A stretch of DNA of 64,000 bases from Pseudonocardia sp. 73-21 (GCF_001899645.1 NZ_MKVV01000043.1:26090-90089); one strand, 5' to 3'; counted from the first letter of the stretch, positions 42,577 through 51,937 are shown. A program made the numbers and translations. The notes: generated by a model from the letters alone, not told the origin.

Positions 42577-42585
42577 TTTGCCGGA

Positions 42586-43026
42586 ATGAGCCTCCTCGAC
42601 ACCGTGGCCGAGCGCGACAGCTGGCGTTGCTGGGTGTGCGACGAATCGGTCGACCCCGACATGTCGGTGAACGACCCGCGAGGACCCAGCGTCGACAGCC
42701 GGACCGCCGACCGCAAGGCCAAGGTTGCCGAGCGGCTCGCGCACCGCGGGTGCAACACCCGCAAAGGCGCGGTCCCCGTGGTCATCGCCTGGCCCGGCCA
42801 CCTGTTCGTGGTCGAACCCGCACCGCTGATCACCGTCGCCGGCAGACTGGAGCGCAAGGGGGGACGCGAGATGGTGGCCCGTTGTCCGACCCAGCACGAT
42901 GCCCGAAAGGCTGCGGAGTGGCTGCTGGACCGTTTCTCCCGACTGGTCCCAGGGTTGCCGGTGACGGCCGAGATCACGGCGGGCGGCGGCCAGTTCCTCG
43001 TCACCCTGGCCGCCGGCCGTCACTGA
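42586..43026 (+). CDS. Degenerate HNH-endonuclease-like zinc protein
   Basis: 146-residue protein. The N-terminal part has the HNH-type zinc knuckles CWVC and a later LAHRGCNTRKG, the usual end of an HNH/5-methylcytosine-type nuclease domain. The catalytic D-H pair normally found between them is not seen: the equivalent stretch reads PSVDSRTADR, where VDH would be expected. It therefore looks like a family member that has kept the zinc fold but lost nuclease chemistry. The C-terminal half is an unrecognised alpha/beta region (EMVARCPTQHDARKAAEWLL). It stands alone between the toxin region and a LysR gene. Confidence 0.6.
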   Translation: MSLLDTVAERDSWRCWVCDESVDPDMSVNDPRGPSVDSRTADRKAKVAERLAHRGCNTRKGAVPVVIAWPGHLFVVEPAPLITVAGRLERKGGREMVARCPTQHDARKAAEWLLDRFSRLVPGLPVTAEITAGGGQFLVTLAAGRH

Positions 43027-43086
43027 CCGGGATCCACCGGAGACCGGCCCGCAGGCGATCACCACCGAAGACTCCCCCGTGCCCCG

Positions 43087-44007
43087 TCAATCCTTCGCCG
43101 GTCGAGTCGTTCGACGGTGCTCAGCCAGCTCGGCGAGTCGGACACGGCTCATCTCGATGACGACACGCACGGCGGGCGCGGGCTGGCGTCCCGCACGGGT
43201 CACCGCCACGAGTTGCCGCTCCAACGCGGGCGCGAACGCCCTCGCCGTGAGGATGCCTGCGTCCAGGTCGTCCCGAACGAAGGTGTACGGCAGGACGGAG
43301 CAGTACTCACCCCGGGCCACGATGTCTCGCACCAGATGGATGGAGTCGGTCCGGGAACCGATGTCGCCGGGCACCTGGCCCGGCTCCACACTCGCGAGCA
43401 GGAGATCGCGGAATCCCGGGGTCAGGACCAACCGGACGGACTGGAGCACGCTCGGGGTGGCGTGGTCCCCGATGCCGGAGAGAGTGCCCTGCTTCCCCAC
43501 GAGCAGCATCTCGTCGGACCCGACCTCGGTGACCGACAGGTGCGGGTTCATGTGTTCGGACTGGTGCGTGAAGATGCCGAGGTCCAATCGTCCCTCCTCG
43601 ACCCACTCCTCGAGGAACATCGGCAGTGCCTCGACGATCTCGACGCGGACTTGCGGGTGCTCCTCGGCGAACCTCGCCTGGAGGTAGCCCGCCAGTGCGG
43701 AGACGAGTGACGGCGAGAGTCCGAGTTTCAGCGTGCCGACCAGCGATGCGGCAGCCTCCCTGACCGCAGACCTGATGTCGTCGAAATAGGTGAGGAGGGT
43801 CTGGGCCATCTCGTACAGGCGGGTGCCGGCGACCGTCGGGCGGACACCGTCGGGAAGTCGCAGCAGCAGCTCGACGCCGAGCTCCCGCTCGAGCGCCTGG
43901 ATCTGCTTGCTGAGCGCCGGCTGGCCGATGTGCAGCTTGCGGGCCGCGCGACTGAAGCTCCCCTCGCGGACGATCGCCGAGAAGGACTGGATCTGCCGCA
44001 TGTCCAT
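43087..44007 (-). CDS. LysR-family transcriptional regulator
   Basis: 306 residues. The N-terminal helix-turn-helix is textbook LysR (MDMRQIQSFSAIVREGSFSR, AARKLHIGQPALSKQIQALE). The effector domain is typical of nitrogen-assimilation/aromatic regulators (LVGTLKLGLSPSL, LDLGIFTHQSEH). The ATG at 44005-44007 is chosen over upstream in-frame codons that lack LysR character. It is the last gene of the minus-strand catabolic operon, 95 bp after the ligase, and probably controls that operon in response to its substrate or an intermediate. Confidence 0.88.
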   Translation of the reverse strand: MDMRQIQSFSAIVREGSFSRAARKLHIGQPALSKQIQALERELGVELLLRLPDGVRPTVAGTRLYEMAQTLLTYFDDIRSAVREAAASLVGTLKLGLSPSLVSALAGYLQARFAEEHPQVRVEIVEALPMFLEEWVEEGRLDLGIFTHQSEHMNPHLSVTEVGSDEMLLVGKQGTLSGIGDHATPSVLQSVRLVLTPGFRDLLLASVEPGQVPGDIGSRTDSIHLVRDIVARGEYCSVLPYTFVRDDLDAGILTARAFAPALERQLVAVTRAGRQPAPAVRVVIEMSRVRLAELAEHRRTTRPAKD

Positions 44008-44102
44008 CGCGTCACCCGTTCCCGGTCGGCCTGCGCCACCGACGCCACCGTATTCCATCGAGGAATGCAACCGGAACGGTCCACCGCCGACGGGGCGGGC
44101 GC

Positions 44103-45641
44103 TCAGCCGCGCCGCAGCAGGAACCGCTGGATCTTGCCGCTCGGCGTCTTCGGCAGCGCCTCGACGAAGTGGACGACCCGCGGGTAGGCGTGGCGCGAGT
44201 AGGTGTCTCGGACGAGGGCCTGGAGGTCCTGGGCCAGCGCGTCGCGCGCATCGCGTGACGCGCTCGTGACGACGAACGCCTCGACGATCTCCCCTCGGAT
44301 GCCCTCCGGGTCCGGCCTGCCGACCACGGCGACGTCGGTGACCGCGGGGTGGGTGATCAGCACGCTCTCGACGTCGAAGGGACCGATGCGGTACCCCGAC
44401 GCCAGGATGACGTCGTCGTCGCGGGCGGTGAAGAAGAAGTACCCGTCCTCATCCGCGCGGCCGGTGTCGCCGGTGAGGTACCACCGTCCGGCCTCGGCGA
44501 AGCGCTCGGCTGTCTTGTCCGGCTCGTCCTGGTAGCCGTCGAACCAGAACAGCGGGCTCGCGGACGCGTCGATCGCGATCTGGCCGTCCACCAACCCTGC
44601 GAGGAACCCGGGCAGTGGATGTCCCATCGAGCCTGTGCGGATCGGCTGCACGACGTCGTCGTGCCAGTGGTTGCCGATGACCATGCCCAGCTCTGTCTGG
44701 CCGTAGTGGTCCCCGATCGGGACCCCGAAGGTCGTCTCCCCCCACTCCACCACGTCCGGGGTGAGCGGCTCCCCGGCCGACGAGGCCCGGCGCAGCGCGA
44801 TCCGGCCGGTTGCCGCCGACTTGCTCATCGCCCGGTACATCGTGGGGGCGCCGGCGAAGTTGGTGACGCCGAACCCCTGCATCACCGCCGCCGTCGACTC
44901 CGGGGTGAACGCCCCGCGGGACAGCAGGTTGGCCCGCCCGCCCACGAGCGGCGCGACGATGCCGTAGTAGAGGCCGTAGGCCCAGCCGGGGTCCGCCGCG
45001 TTCCAGTAGACGTCCTCCGCCTGCACGTCGAGCCCGTAGTGAAGGTAGCTGTGGAAGGCGGCGAGGGCCCGCACGGGCACGACGACGCCTTTCGGTTTCC
45101 CGGTCGTACCGCTGGTGTAGAGCTGCAGGAAGGCGCCGGCGCCGCCGACGGTCTCGGACGTGGTCGACGGGGCGCTGTCGGCGACGAGGCGGTCGAAGTC
45201 CGCTCCGGTCTCCAGCACGTCGACGCCCGTGAGCGCGTCGAGCTTCGCCCGCTGCTCGGGCTCGGTGACGACCAGCCGTGCCCCCGAGCTCTCCACCCGC
45301 AGGCGGATCGCGCCGTCGGCGAACGCCGTGAACAGCGGCACGTGCACCGCGCCCAGCCGCCAGATCGCGAGCAGGGTGACGACGAGCTCGGGGCGCTTGG
45401 ACATCAGCACCGCCACCCGGTCCGCGCGCTTCACCCCGCGCTCGGCGAGGGCCGTCGCGAGCCGCCGGGACCGGTCGGCGAGCTCGCCGTAGGTCATGGT
45501 CGCCCCGGTCAGGTCCTCGTCCACGAATCGAAACGCGACGACGTCGGGGTCGTGTCGGTCGCACAGCAGGGTCGCGACGCTCGCCTCGGGCGCGGCGTAC
45601 TCGCTCAGCCAGCGCCCGACGGTGTCTTCGATGTCCGGCAA
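44103..45641 (-). CDS. AMP-dependent acyl-CoA synthetase (ACSM/acetate-CoA ligase-like)
   Basis: 512-residue ligase. Signatures: LYTSGTTGKPKGVVV (A3), YWNAADPGWAYGLYYGIVAP (acetyl/medium-chain ACS type), DHYGQTELGMV (A5), WYLTGDTGRADEDGYFFFTA (A7), RDDDVILASGYRIGPFDVES (A8) and the catalytic Lys in PKTPSGKIQRF. The start is probably the TTG at 45639-45641, which has AGGAGGAG just upstream. It overlaps the 3' end of the preceding amidohydrolase gene by 37 bp. It would activate the acid released by the upstream ring-cleavage or hydrolysis steps. Preferred substrate unknown. Confidence 0.85.
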   Translation of the reverse strand: MPDIEDTVGRWLSEYAAPEASVATLLCDRHDPDVVAFRFVDEDLTGATMTYGELADRSRRLATALAERGVKRADRVAVLMSKRPELVVTLLAIWRLGAVHVPLFTAFADGAIRLRVESSGARLVVTEPEQRAKLDALTGVDVLETGADFDRLVADSAPSTTSETVGGAGAFLQLYTSGTTGKPKGVVVPVRALAAFHSYLHYGLDVQAEDVYWNAADPGWAYGLYYGIVAPLVGGRANLLSRGAFTPESTAAVMQGFGVTNFAGAPTMYRAMSKSAATGRIALRRASSAGEPLTPDVVEWGETTFGVPIGDHYGQTELGMVIGNHWHDDVVQPIRTGSMGHPLPGFLAGLVDGQIAIDASASPLFWFDGYQDEPDKTAERFAEAGRWYLTGDTGRADEDGYFFFTARDDDVILASGYRIGPFDVESVLITHPAVTDVAVVGRPDPEGIRGEIVEAFVVTSASRDARDALAQDLQALVRDTYSRHAYPRVVHFVEALPKTPSGKIQRFLLRRG

Positions 45642-46660
45642 GGACTCCTCCTGGGGTCGGGTGTGTGGAACGGGTCGTCGCCCCGGTGGGGATCCGAAGG
45701 AAGACCGAGGTAGGCGAGCGCGTTGTGCACCGCCACCGCGCGACGCCACGGGTCCGGCAGGGCATCGGCGATCCGCGCCGTCGCCTCGAGCTGTTCCGGC
45801 ATGAACGGGCTGTCCGTCCCGAGGAGCAGCCGATCGACCCCGAACCGGTGCGCGAGCAGCGGCACCTGCACGGGGTCCAGGACCAGCGTGTCGACGAACA
45901 GCCTCCGGACCAAGGCGTCCCACCGGTCGGGGGCAGCGTCACCCGCTGCCATCCGCAGCCGTGGATAGATCCAGGGGAAGGCACCACACCCGTGGGTGAG
46001 CGCGATGCGCAGGCCGGGATGCCGCTCCAGGACGCCCCCGAACACCAGCGCGGACGCCGCGGCCGCGGCGTCCACCGGCATGCCGAGCCCGATCTCGAGA
46101 TGCCGCCCGGACCGGTGCAGCACCCCACGCCCCCGGCCCACGGGATGCACGAGGACGCACGCACCCGCCTCTTCGCAGATCGCCCACACCACCGCCGGCT
46201 GCGCGGCGTCCAGGTCGTGGCCGTCCATGCGGGTGCCGATCTCGACGCCGCGCAGGCCGAGGTCCAGGCCCCGTGCCAGCTCGGTCGCCGGATCGGACCG
46301 GGGCAGGCACCCGAGGCCGATCAACCGGCCGCCCGACTCTCGGCAGGCCGTCGCGATCGCGTCGTTCACGGCGCGGGCGTAGGCGGGATCGTCCGTCCAT
46401 GCCTGCTCCATGACCTCCGGGACCGGCGAGATCACCTGGTGGGACAGGCCCACCCGGTCCATCTCCGCCAACCGCGTCGGGACGTGCCACAGCGCCGGCG
46501 GCACGGCACGGGAGCCCCCGTCGCCCCGCACGATCCGTCCGCCGCCGTCCTCCAGGACGAGTCGCGGAGCTCCGCTGGGCAGGACGGGGAGCCCCGGCCC
46601 CAGGTGGTGCGCGTGGACGTCCACCGCGGTGAACCGCGGCGCACCCGGCGAGCCCATCAT
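45605..46660 (-). CDS. Amidohydrolase-2 family decarboxylase/hydrolase (ACMSD-like)
   Basis: 351-residue metal-dependent TIM-barrel protein. It has VDVHAHHLGP (the H-x-H pair), VHPVGRG, LTHGCGAFPWIYPRL and GTDSPFMPEQ, the metal-binding His and Asp order of aminocarboxymuconate-semialdehyde decarboxylase and related enzymes. The start codon overlaps the stop of the upstream cupin gene (ATGA). The C-terminal 25 residues beyond the barrel overlap the ligase start and look non-conserved. In an aromatic-acid operon it could decarboxylate a ring-cleavage product; this is inference. Confidence 0.8.
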   Translation of the reverse strand: MMGSPGAPRFTAVDVHAHHLGPGLPVLPSGAPRLVLEDGGGRIVRGDGGSRAVPPALWHVPTRLAEMDRVGLSHQVISPVPEVMEQAWTDDPAYARAVNDAIATACRESGGRLIGLGCLPRSDPATELARGLDLGLRGVEIGTRMDGHDLDAAQPAVVWAICEEAGACVLVHPVGRGRGVLHRSGRHLEIGLGMPVDAAAAASALVFGGVLERHPGLRIALTHGCGAFPWIYPRLRMAAGDAAPDRWDALVRRLFVDTLVLDPVQVPLLAHRFGVDRLLLGTDSPFMPEQLEATARIADALPDPWRRAVAVHNALAYLGLPSDPHRGDDPFHTPDPRRSPCRTSKTPSGAG

Positions 46661-47187
46661 CCGGGCTCGCCGCCCTGCGGCATGGGCGAGGCCCGTCCGG
46701 CCAGCGCCGACAGGTCCTCCCGGAGGACGACGTCCCCGACCTGCACGGGCAGCGCGTCGATCAGCACGAACAGCACCCGGACCGGCTCGTCGCCCCGGGC
46801 GACCCAGGAGTGCATGGTGCCCCGCTGGACGAGGACGTCGCCCGCGGTCAGCTGCTCGACGACCTCACCGCTGTCGAGGACCATGTCGAGCCGGCCCGAG
46901 AGCACCAGTGCGACGTCCTGCGTCTCGGTGCGGTGCATGTTCGTGTGCTCGGCCTCCGCCGGGTCGAACTCCGCGACGCGGAAGAGCACGCGTGCGCCCT
47001 TGGGGCCTGGGGCACCGTCGTCGAAGACGTCCTCGTCGTTGCTGGCGGGGAGCTGCCCCGTGCACCACACGACCCGCGCCTCGTACCCGGGCAGCCGCGG
47101 CGCCGAACTCACGATCTCGTCGGACCGGATGACGGCCTTCCCGTCCTCGGAGTGGCCGGTCACGACCCGCCGGAACCTGAAGCTCAT
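46657..47187 (-). CDS. Cupin-domain protein
   Basis: 176-residue single cupin. The two cupin motifs are present as HTNMHRTETQDVALVLSGRL and GDVLVQRGTMHSWVAR, giving a His/Glu-type metal site; the first motif is H-x3-H-x-x-E. I placed the start at MSFRFRRVVTGH (47187). An upstream in-frame extension overlaps the FAH-family gene and looks non-coding. It could be a ring-cleaving dioxygenase of the gentisate/hydroxyanthranilate type or only a sensor or isomerase. Neighbours (FAH-fold hydrolase, ACMSD-like protein, ligase) favour a catabolic enzyme. Confidence 0.75.
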   Translation of the reverse strand: MSFRFRRVVTGHSEDGKAVIRSDEIVSSAPRLPGYEARVVWCTGQLPASNDEDVFDDGAPGPKGARVLFRVAEFDPAEAEHTNMHRTETQDVALVLSGRLDMVLDSGEVVEQLTAGDVLVQRGTMHSWVARGDEPVRVLFVLIDALPVQVGDVVLREDLSALAGRASPMPQGGEPG

Positions 47188-47206
47188 CGAGTTCACCCTT
47201 CCCTGG

Positions 47207-48154
47207 TCAGCGCGGTCGGCCGGCGGCACGCAGCGGCACGACGTCGATGCCCTGCGTCACCGTCTGCCGCGTCTCCCCCAGCCCGACCCCGCTGAGGCCC
47301 ACCACGTCCCCCGGCTGCAGCCAACCCGTGAAGGCCCCGAGTTCGGCGGTGTCGACGTGCTCGAGCAGGCAGCCACCGGGAACCGTGCCGGACCCGATCA
47401 CCGCCCCGGGCCGTAGGTCGGTCCCGCGCGAGATGTAGGCGAGGAGCTCGCCGAAGGTCCAGTCCATCCGGTCGAGGGTTCCGCGGGTCAGCTCCTCACC
47501 GTTGACCGTCGCGGACAGCTCGAGCACCAGCCGCCCGTCGCGGCGGTGGGGTTCGAGCTCGTCGACGGTGACCAGTGCCGGCCCCAGCGTGATGGCGCTG
47601 TCCTTGCTCTTCGCCATCCCGATGCCCTGGGCCATGTCCACGACCTGGTGGTCCCGTGCGGTCCAGTCGTTGTAGAGCGTGAAGCCGGCGATGTGCTCCT
47701 CGGCCCGGTCCGGGTGCAGGTCGCGGCCGCCGCGCCCGATCACCGCCCCGAGCTCCAGTTCGAGGTCGAACATCGTCGAACCCGGCGCGATCGGGACGTC
47801 GTCGTACGGCCCGACGATCGCCTCCGCGTTGGCGAAGTAGAAGGCCGGGCTCTGAAACCACACCTCGGCCAGCTCGACGTCGCGGCCGAGTGCCTTGTAG
47901 CACCCGCGGAGGTGGTCGAGGAAGCACAGGCCGTCCCGCACCGACGGTGGACGGCGCAGCGGGGCGAGCAGCCGAACCCCGTCCAGCTCGCGGACCTCTG
48001 CGGGCGCGCGCCACGCGTCCTCGCCCGCCTCGACGAGATCGTCGTCCGCGAGCAGCCCCTCCAGGGTCGTGCCCGCTGCGAGCCCGCGGACGGACTCTCC
48101 GTCGATGACGCCGGTGCGGACGCCGTCGCCCGCCTCGTAGGTGACCCACCTCAT
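47207..48154 (-). CDS. Fumarylacetoacetate hydrolase-family protein
   Basis: 315-residue FAH-fold enzyme. The catalytic/metal signature is visible: FDLELELGAVIGRGGRDL (E-x-E), GFTLYNDWTARDHQ, MAKSKDSAITLGPALVT and SRGTDLRPGAVIGSGTVPGG. Such proteins hydrolyse acylpyruvates, decarboxylate 4-oxalocrotonate, or hydrate 2-oxopentenoate at the end of aromatic degradation. The N-terminal 90 residues form the smaller FAH N-domain (LLAPLRRPPSVRDGLCFLDH). Its ATG overlaps the TGA of the MFS transporter gene, placing it firmly in the operon. Confidence 0.85.
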   Translation of the reverse strand: MRWVTYEAGDGVRTGVIDGESVRGLAAGTTLEGLLADDDLVEAGEDAWRAPAEVRELDGVRLLAPLRRPPSVRDGLCFLDHLRGCYKALGRDVELAEVWFQSPAFYFANAEAIVGPYDDVPIAPGSTMFDLELELGAVIGRGGRDLHPDRAEEHIAGFTLYNDWTARDHQVVDMAQGIGMAKSKDSAITLGPALVTVDELEPHRRDGRLVLELSATVNGEELTRGTLDRMDWTFGELLAYISRGTDLRPGAVIGSGTVPGGCLLEHVDTAELGAFTGWLQPGDVVGLSGVGLGETRQTVTQGIDVVPLRAAGRPR

Positions 48155-49526
48155 CCGGTCACCGCCGCGTCACCGGTGGTCGTGACGCCAGCGGCCGTGG
48201 AGAACCCGCCGACCGGCCGGGCGCCCCGACCGAGATGGATGGGGACCCGCAGGACGGTGAAGGAGGCGACGATCGTCAGGACGCACGCGACCAGCACGAC
48301 GTACATCGGCGCCCCGGCGCCGGCGCTCGCCACCAACCACACCAGGATCAGGTTGAGGAAGCCGCCGAGTACGGCGACGACGATGTTGTACGGGACCGAG
48401 TAGCCGGTCTGGCGCACCTCGGTCGGGAAGACCACCGAGACCATGCCCGGGACGGCGGCCGCGATCCCACCCGCCGCCAGCGCAGCGGGCAGCTGGATCC
48501 ACACGGCGAGTTCCGACCCCGGAGGCAGCGTGGGAACGACGGCCAGCAGCAACAACGTCGTCGCGGCGGTCGACACGCCGGCCCAGAACAGCATGCGGCT
48601 CCAGCCGTACCGGTCTGCGACGTAGCCCCAAGCGGGCATGGACGCCATCGCTCCCGCGATCGAGATCAGGCTGGCGATCAGCGCCGTTGTCGGGGTGTAG
48701 CCCAGAGCTGTCTGGAGGTAGATCGCCCAGAAGTTGAAGTAGGTGATGTTGACCAGCGTCAGCGCGACGACGAGCAGGACCGCGAACAGGACCGACCTGC
48801 GGTGTCTGCCGAGCACCTCACGAACCGGCGCAGCCGGACGCCGCCCCTCCTCGAGGGTCTCGCGTACGAACGCGGGCGTCTCGTCGATCCGGCGCCTGAG
48901 GTAGACGACACGACACCGAGCAGCCCGCCGACGAGGAACGGGAGACGCCACGCGAGCGAGGGCAGGTCCGGCGTCAGGTGCGTCGCCACGAGGCCGGCCA
49001 CGAACGCCACCCCCGCGCCGAGCAGGAACCCGCTGTACGCCGTCATCTGCTGGAACGCACCCGCCCGCGCGACACCGTCGGGCCGGGCGTGCTCGGTGAC
49101 GAAGACCGCGGCCGCGGGAAGCTCGCCCCCCACCGCGCAGCCCTGGGCGACGCGCAGCAGCAACAGCAACACCGGCGCGGGCCAGCCGATGTGGTCATAG
49201 GTCGGCAGCAACCCGATGAGCAGCGTGGCCACGGACATCACGGCGACGGTCAGGATGAACATACGCTTGCGCCCCACCCGGTCGGCCACCCGGGCGATGA
49301 GGATTCCCGCGACCGGCCTGATCAGCAGGCCGATCGAGTAGATGCCGAGGGTCTGGACCAACCGCATCGTCGGCGACAGGTCCGCCGGGAAGAAGGCCTG
49401 GCCGATCAGGGTCGCCACGTAGAGGTAGACGACGAAGTCGTAGTACTCGAGGGCGGCGCCCAACGAACCCAGGCGAATGTTCCGCCTGGCTCTCCGTTCG
49501 GCCTCGGCCGACGATGATCGCGTCAT
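48151..49526 (-). pseudogene. MFS transporter (metabolite:H+ symporter type), single frameshift
   Basis: The N-terminal half reads MTRSSSAEAERRARRNIRLG followed by ALEYYDFVVYLYVATLIGQA and GRKRMFILTVAVMSVATLLI, typical of shikimate/aromatic-acid MHS symporters. At about 48905 the frame fails after GGLLGVVS. The transporter continues in another frame as VYLRRRIDETPAFVRETLEE and runs to the correct C-terminus. One missing base in the repeat-like GTGTCGTGTCGTC explains the break. All other parts look intact, so this may be a recent mutation or a sequencing error. It is the likely uptake system for the operon's substrate. Confidence 0.75.
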
Positions 49527-49606
49527 TGCAGGGCATCCTTCTGTGAGCGCGTCGCCTCGGACGGACACCGAGGCACACGAGGCGGTGGAGCGGATGGGCT
49601 ATCCGG

Positions 49607-51043
49607 CTAGTCGTCGAAGTCGACGGGAGCGTGCGGCCAGTTCACCGCGTCGATCAGGTGGTCGTGGGACTCCTGCACCAGGCGCCGGGCCCGGTCCAGG
49701 TCGACACCGATCAGGCGGCCGTCCCACTTGACGACACGGCCGTTCACCAGCACAGCGGTGACGGACTCGACCCCGGCGCCCTGCACGACCGAGGCCAGCA
49801 CGTTGTTCCGGGGGAACAGGTGCGGCGCCGAGGTGTCGACAAGGATGAGGTCCGCCTTCTTCCCCGGCGTCAGGGAGCCCGCGACATCCCCCACACCGCA
49901 GTTGTTCGCGCCCTGCTGCGTGGCGGACTGCAGGATCTCCCGCAGTGTGGCCGAGGCGCTCCCGGAACGGTGCTGGTCGACCCGCTGCGTCAGGTAGAGC
50001 GCGCGCATCTCGGCGAACATGTCGATCGCGTAGGTCATCGGGTTGTCGTTGCTCAGGCCCGGACGCAGCCCCTGCTCGACCCATTCGTTGTAGGGAATGC
50101 GGCCGTACCGGAATTGCGCCTCGATTCGGGGACACACATTCACCTGCGCCCCGTTGTCGACCACGATCTGCCGCTGCTCCGATGAGAGGAAGTTCGCGTG
50201 GTTGATCGCCTCCCGCCCGTCGAAGGAACCGTCCTTGTACAACGCCGCGAGGTCCTGTTTCTCGATCCCGCTGTCGAAGGAGAACCAGAGATCGAGCTCC
50301 TTGCGGACAGGCAGGAGTTCGGTGAGATCGTCGGAACCGGCTGCAAACAGCCGCATCGAGCACAGGTCGTCGGAGCCGCGGAAGTACCGGTCCCGTAGCC
50401 GCCCGGCATCCGCGGGGAACGTCTCGGCCCAGGTACCCGCGCGGGGGCCTCCCACGGCGTGCACACCCCGCACCCCTGACTCGAACAGCGCCTCGACACC
50501 GGCGTCCGAGTGCTCGGGTGAGCGAGCGTTGTGCATGTTGTCGACGACCGTCGTGATCCCACCGTTGAGCGCGGCCAGCAGGGTGATCAGGGTTCCCGCG
50601 TAGATGTCCTCGGGCCGGCACGCCGGCGCGAAGGCCCGGTGCGCGGCGTACATGTAGCTGCGGCCCGAAACCGGCGCCCCGCCGATGGCGTCCTCGGTCG
50701 TCTGGGGGATGTTCTCCGGGATGATCCGTCCGAGCGACCCCTCCCAGCAGTGGATGTGCGGGTCGCAGAAGCCCGGCATGACGATGTGGTCGCGCGCGTC
50801 GATGACGACCGCCTTCGGGGCGGAGATCGCGGCTCCGACCTCGGCGATCCGGTCCCCGACGATCAGCACGTCACCGACGGCGAAGTCGCCCACACCACTG
50901 TCCATCGACAGCACCGATCCCCCTTTGACGAGGATCTGCTGGGACGTCGCCACAGCAGGCCCGCGGGCGGCGTGCCGGTCGAGGAGGGCATCGAGACGGC
51001 GCTCGCCGGCCGGATCCGCAAGCGCATTCCCGTCAGCACTCAT
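49607..51043 (-). CDS. Amidohydrolase (TrzA/AtzA-like cytosine/guanine-deaminase superfamily)
   Basis: 478-residue hydrolase with the subtype III amidohydrolase layout. The metal pair is PGFCDPHIHCWEG, a further His is in AINHANFLSS, and the metal Asp is in GLSNDNPMTY. The beta-sandwich ends with GKKADLILVDTSAPH and VLVNGRVVKWDG. Relatives deaminate or dechlorinate N-heterocycles. It is the first gene of the seven-gene minus-strand operon, so the operon's substrate may be a nitrogen heterocycle or amide-bearing aromatic; that is inference. The ATG at 51043 has GAGGA at a good distance; a TTG one codon upstream is less likely. Confidence 0.83.
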   Translation of the reverse strand: MSADGNALADPAGERRLDALLDRHAARGPAVATSQQILVKGGSVLSMDSGVGDFAVGDVLIVGDRIAEVGAAISAPKAVVIDARDHIVMPGFCDPHIHCWEGSLGRIIPENIPQTTEDAIGGAPVSGRSYMYAAHRAFAPACRPEDIYAGTLITLLAALNGGITTVVDNMHNARSPEHSDAGVEALFESGVRGVHAVGGPRAGTWAETFPADAGRLRDRYFRGSDDLCSMRLFAAGSDDLTELLPVRKELDLWFSFDSGIEKQDLAALYKDGSFDGREAINHANFLSSEQRQIVVDNGAQVNVCPRIEAQFRYGRIPYNEWVEQGLRPGLSNDNPMTYAIDMFAEMRALYLTQRVDQHRSGSASATLREILQSATQQGANNCGVGDVAGSLTPGKKADLILVDTSAPHLFPRNNVLASVVQGAGVESVTAVLVNGRVVKWDGRLIGVDLDRARRLVQESHDHLIDAVNWPHAPVDFDD

Positions 51044-51183
51044 CAATCCTCATTTCCACGACCCAGGCATCGATGCCAGATTCGCAAGTATTGCCGTTGT
51101 TCGACGTCGAACCCGGCGGCAAAACCAGGCTAGCACCGCCACAACTACTGAGACTAATGTCGATAACGTATAGCATCCATTCC

Positions 51184-51199
51184 TGCAAGGAATATTGCA
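51184..51199. promoter_or_regulatory. LysR-type operator candidate upstream of the catabolic operon
   Basis: TGCAAGGAATATTGCA is an interrupted palindrome (TGCAA-N6-TTGCA) in an AT-rich island 140 bp before the first gene of the operon. Its size suits a LysR-type T-N11-A site. Confidence 0.4.
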
Positions 51200-51249
51200 T
51201 CCGACGCTCTTGGCGGCCGCAGGCGGCGGCGCCACGGTCGGAGGGCCGG

Positions 51250-51937
51250 CCCGGCAAGCGGGAGGTGGTGGCCGTAGGAGTCGACGTCGACCACGCGCAT
51301 CAGGTCGAAAAGCGATTGCACCGCGGTCTCGGACCCGAAGACCTTGGCATGCACCGACAGCTCCTCGGCGCCGGGCGATCCGCTGTCGAGCGCAGCGCAG
51401 GCCCGCTGGGGGTCAGCGCGCGCACGGCCTCGATCCGGGTCTTGACGTCGGCCAGGAGGAACCCGACGCCCGGGTGCTGGACGACGGGCACGCAGCCGCC
51501 CCGGCGGTCCGTCCGCGCGAATTGAGCGCGACGTCGAACGCCGACCGCATGACGCCCGCCGCGCGGGCCCCGATCAATGCGCCGCCGAACGACGCGGTGA
51601 CTGTGCCCAGGCCGTCACCGACCTCACCGATGCGGTTGCCGGTCGGAACGTGGACACCCCTGAGGGTGAAGCGGGGCAACAGGCGCGCGATGGCCGAGCG
51701 GGTCGAGCAGCCCGGTGATCTCGAGCCCTTCGATCGGCCCGGAGACCAGGACACGGCCAGCGAGTGGCGCGGGTCCGGGTCGTCCCCGGCCCGGGCGACG
51801 ACGGTCATCAGGTCGGGCCCGGCACCCTCCCAGCCGGTGGCGTGCGACACCCACTGCTTCTCCCCGTCGAGGATCCATCCATCCCGCGCTCCGCTCCGGT
51901 GATCGCCGCGACCCGGCTCCGGAACGGCCCCACGCAC
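51250..51937 (-). pseudogene. Acyl-CoA dehydrogenase, multiply frameshifted
   Basis: Minus-strand pieces in different frames belong together: GWILDGEKQWVSHATGW, GPDLMTVVARAGDDPDPRHS, LRGVHVPTGNRIGEVGDGLG, SFGGALIGARAAGVM, PVVQHPGVGFLLADVKTRIE and a final MHAKVFGSETAVQSLFDLMR. They follow the normal order of an acyl-CoA dehydrogenase middle and C-terminal part. At least three frame changes are needed to join them, and the N-terminus is missing, replaced by a transposase remnant on the other strand. This gene is dead. Confidence 0.65.

Noticed and set aside
44103..45923. 606-codon version of the acyl-CoA ligase
   Set aside because: The first 94 codons overlap the amidohydrolase gene and have no ligase character. 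The TTG at 45641 with AGGAGGAG is a better start.
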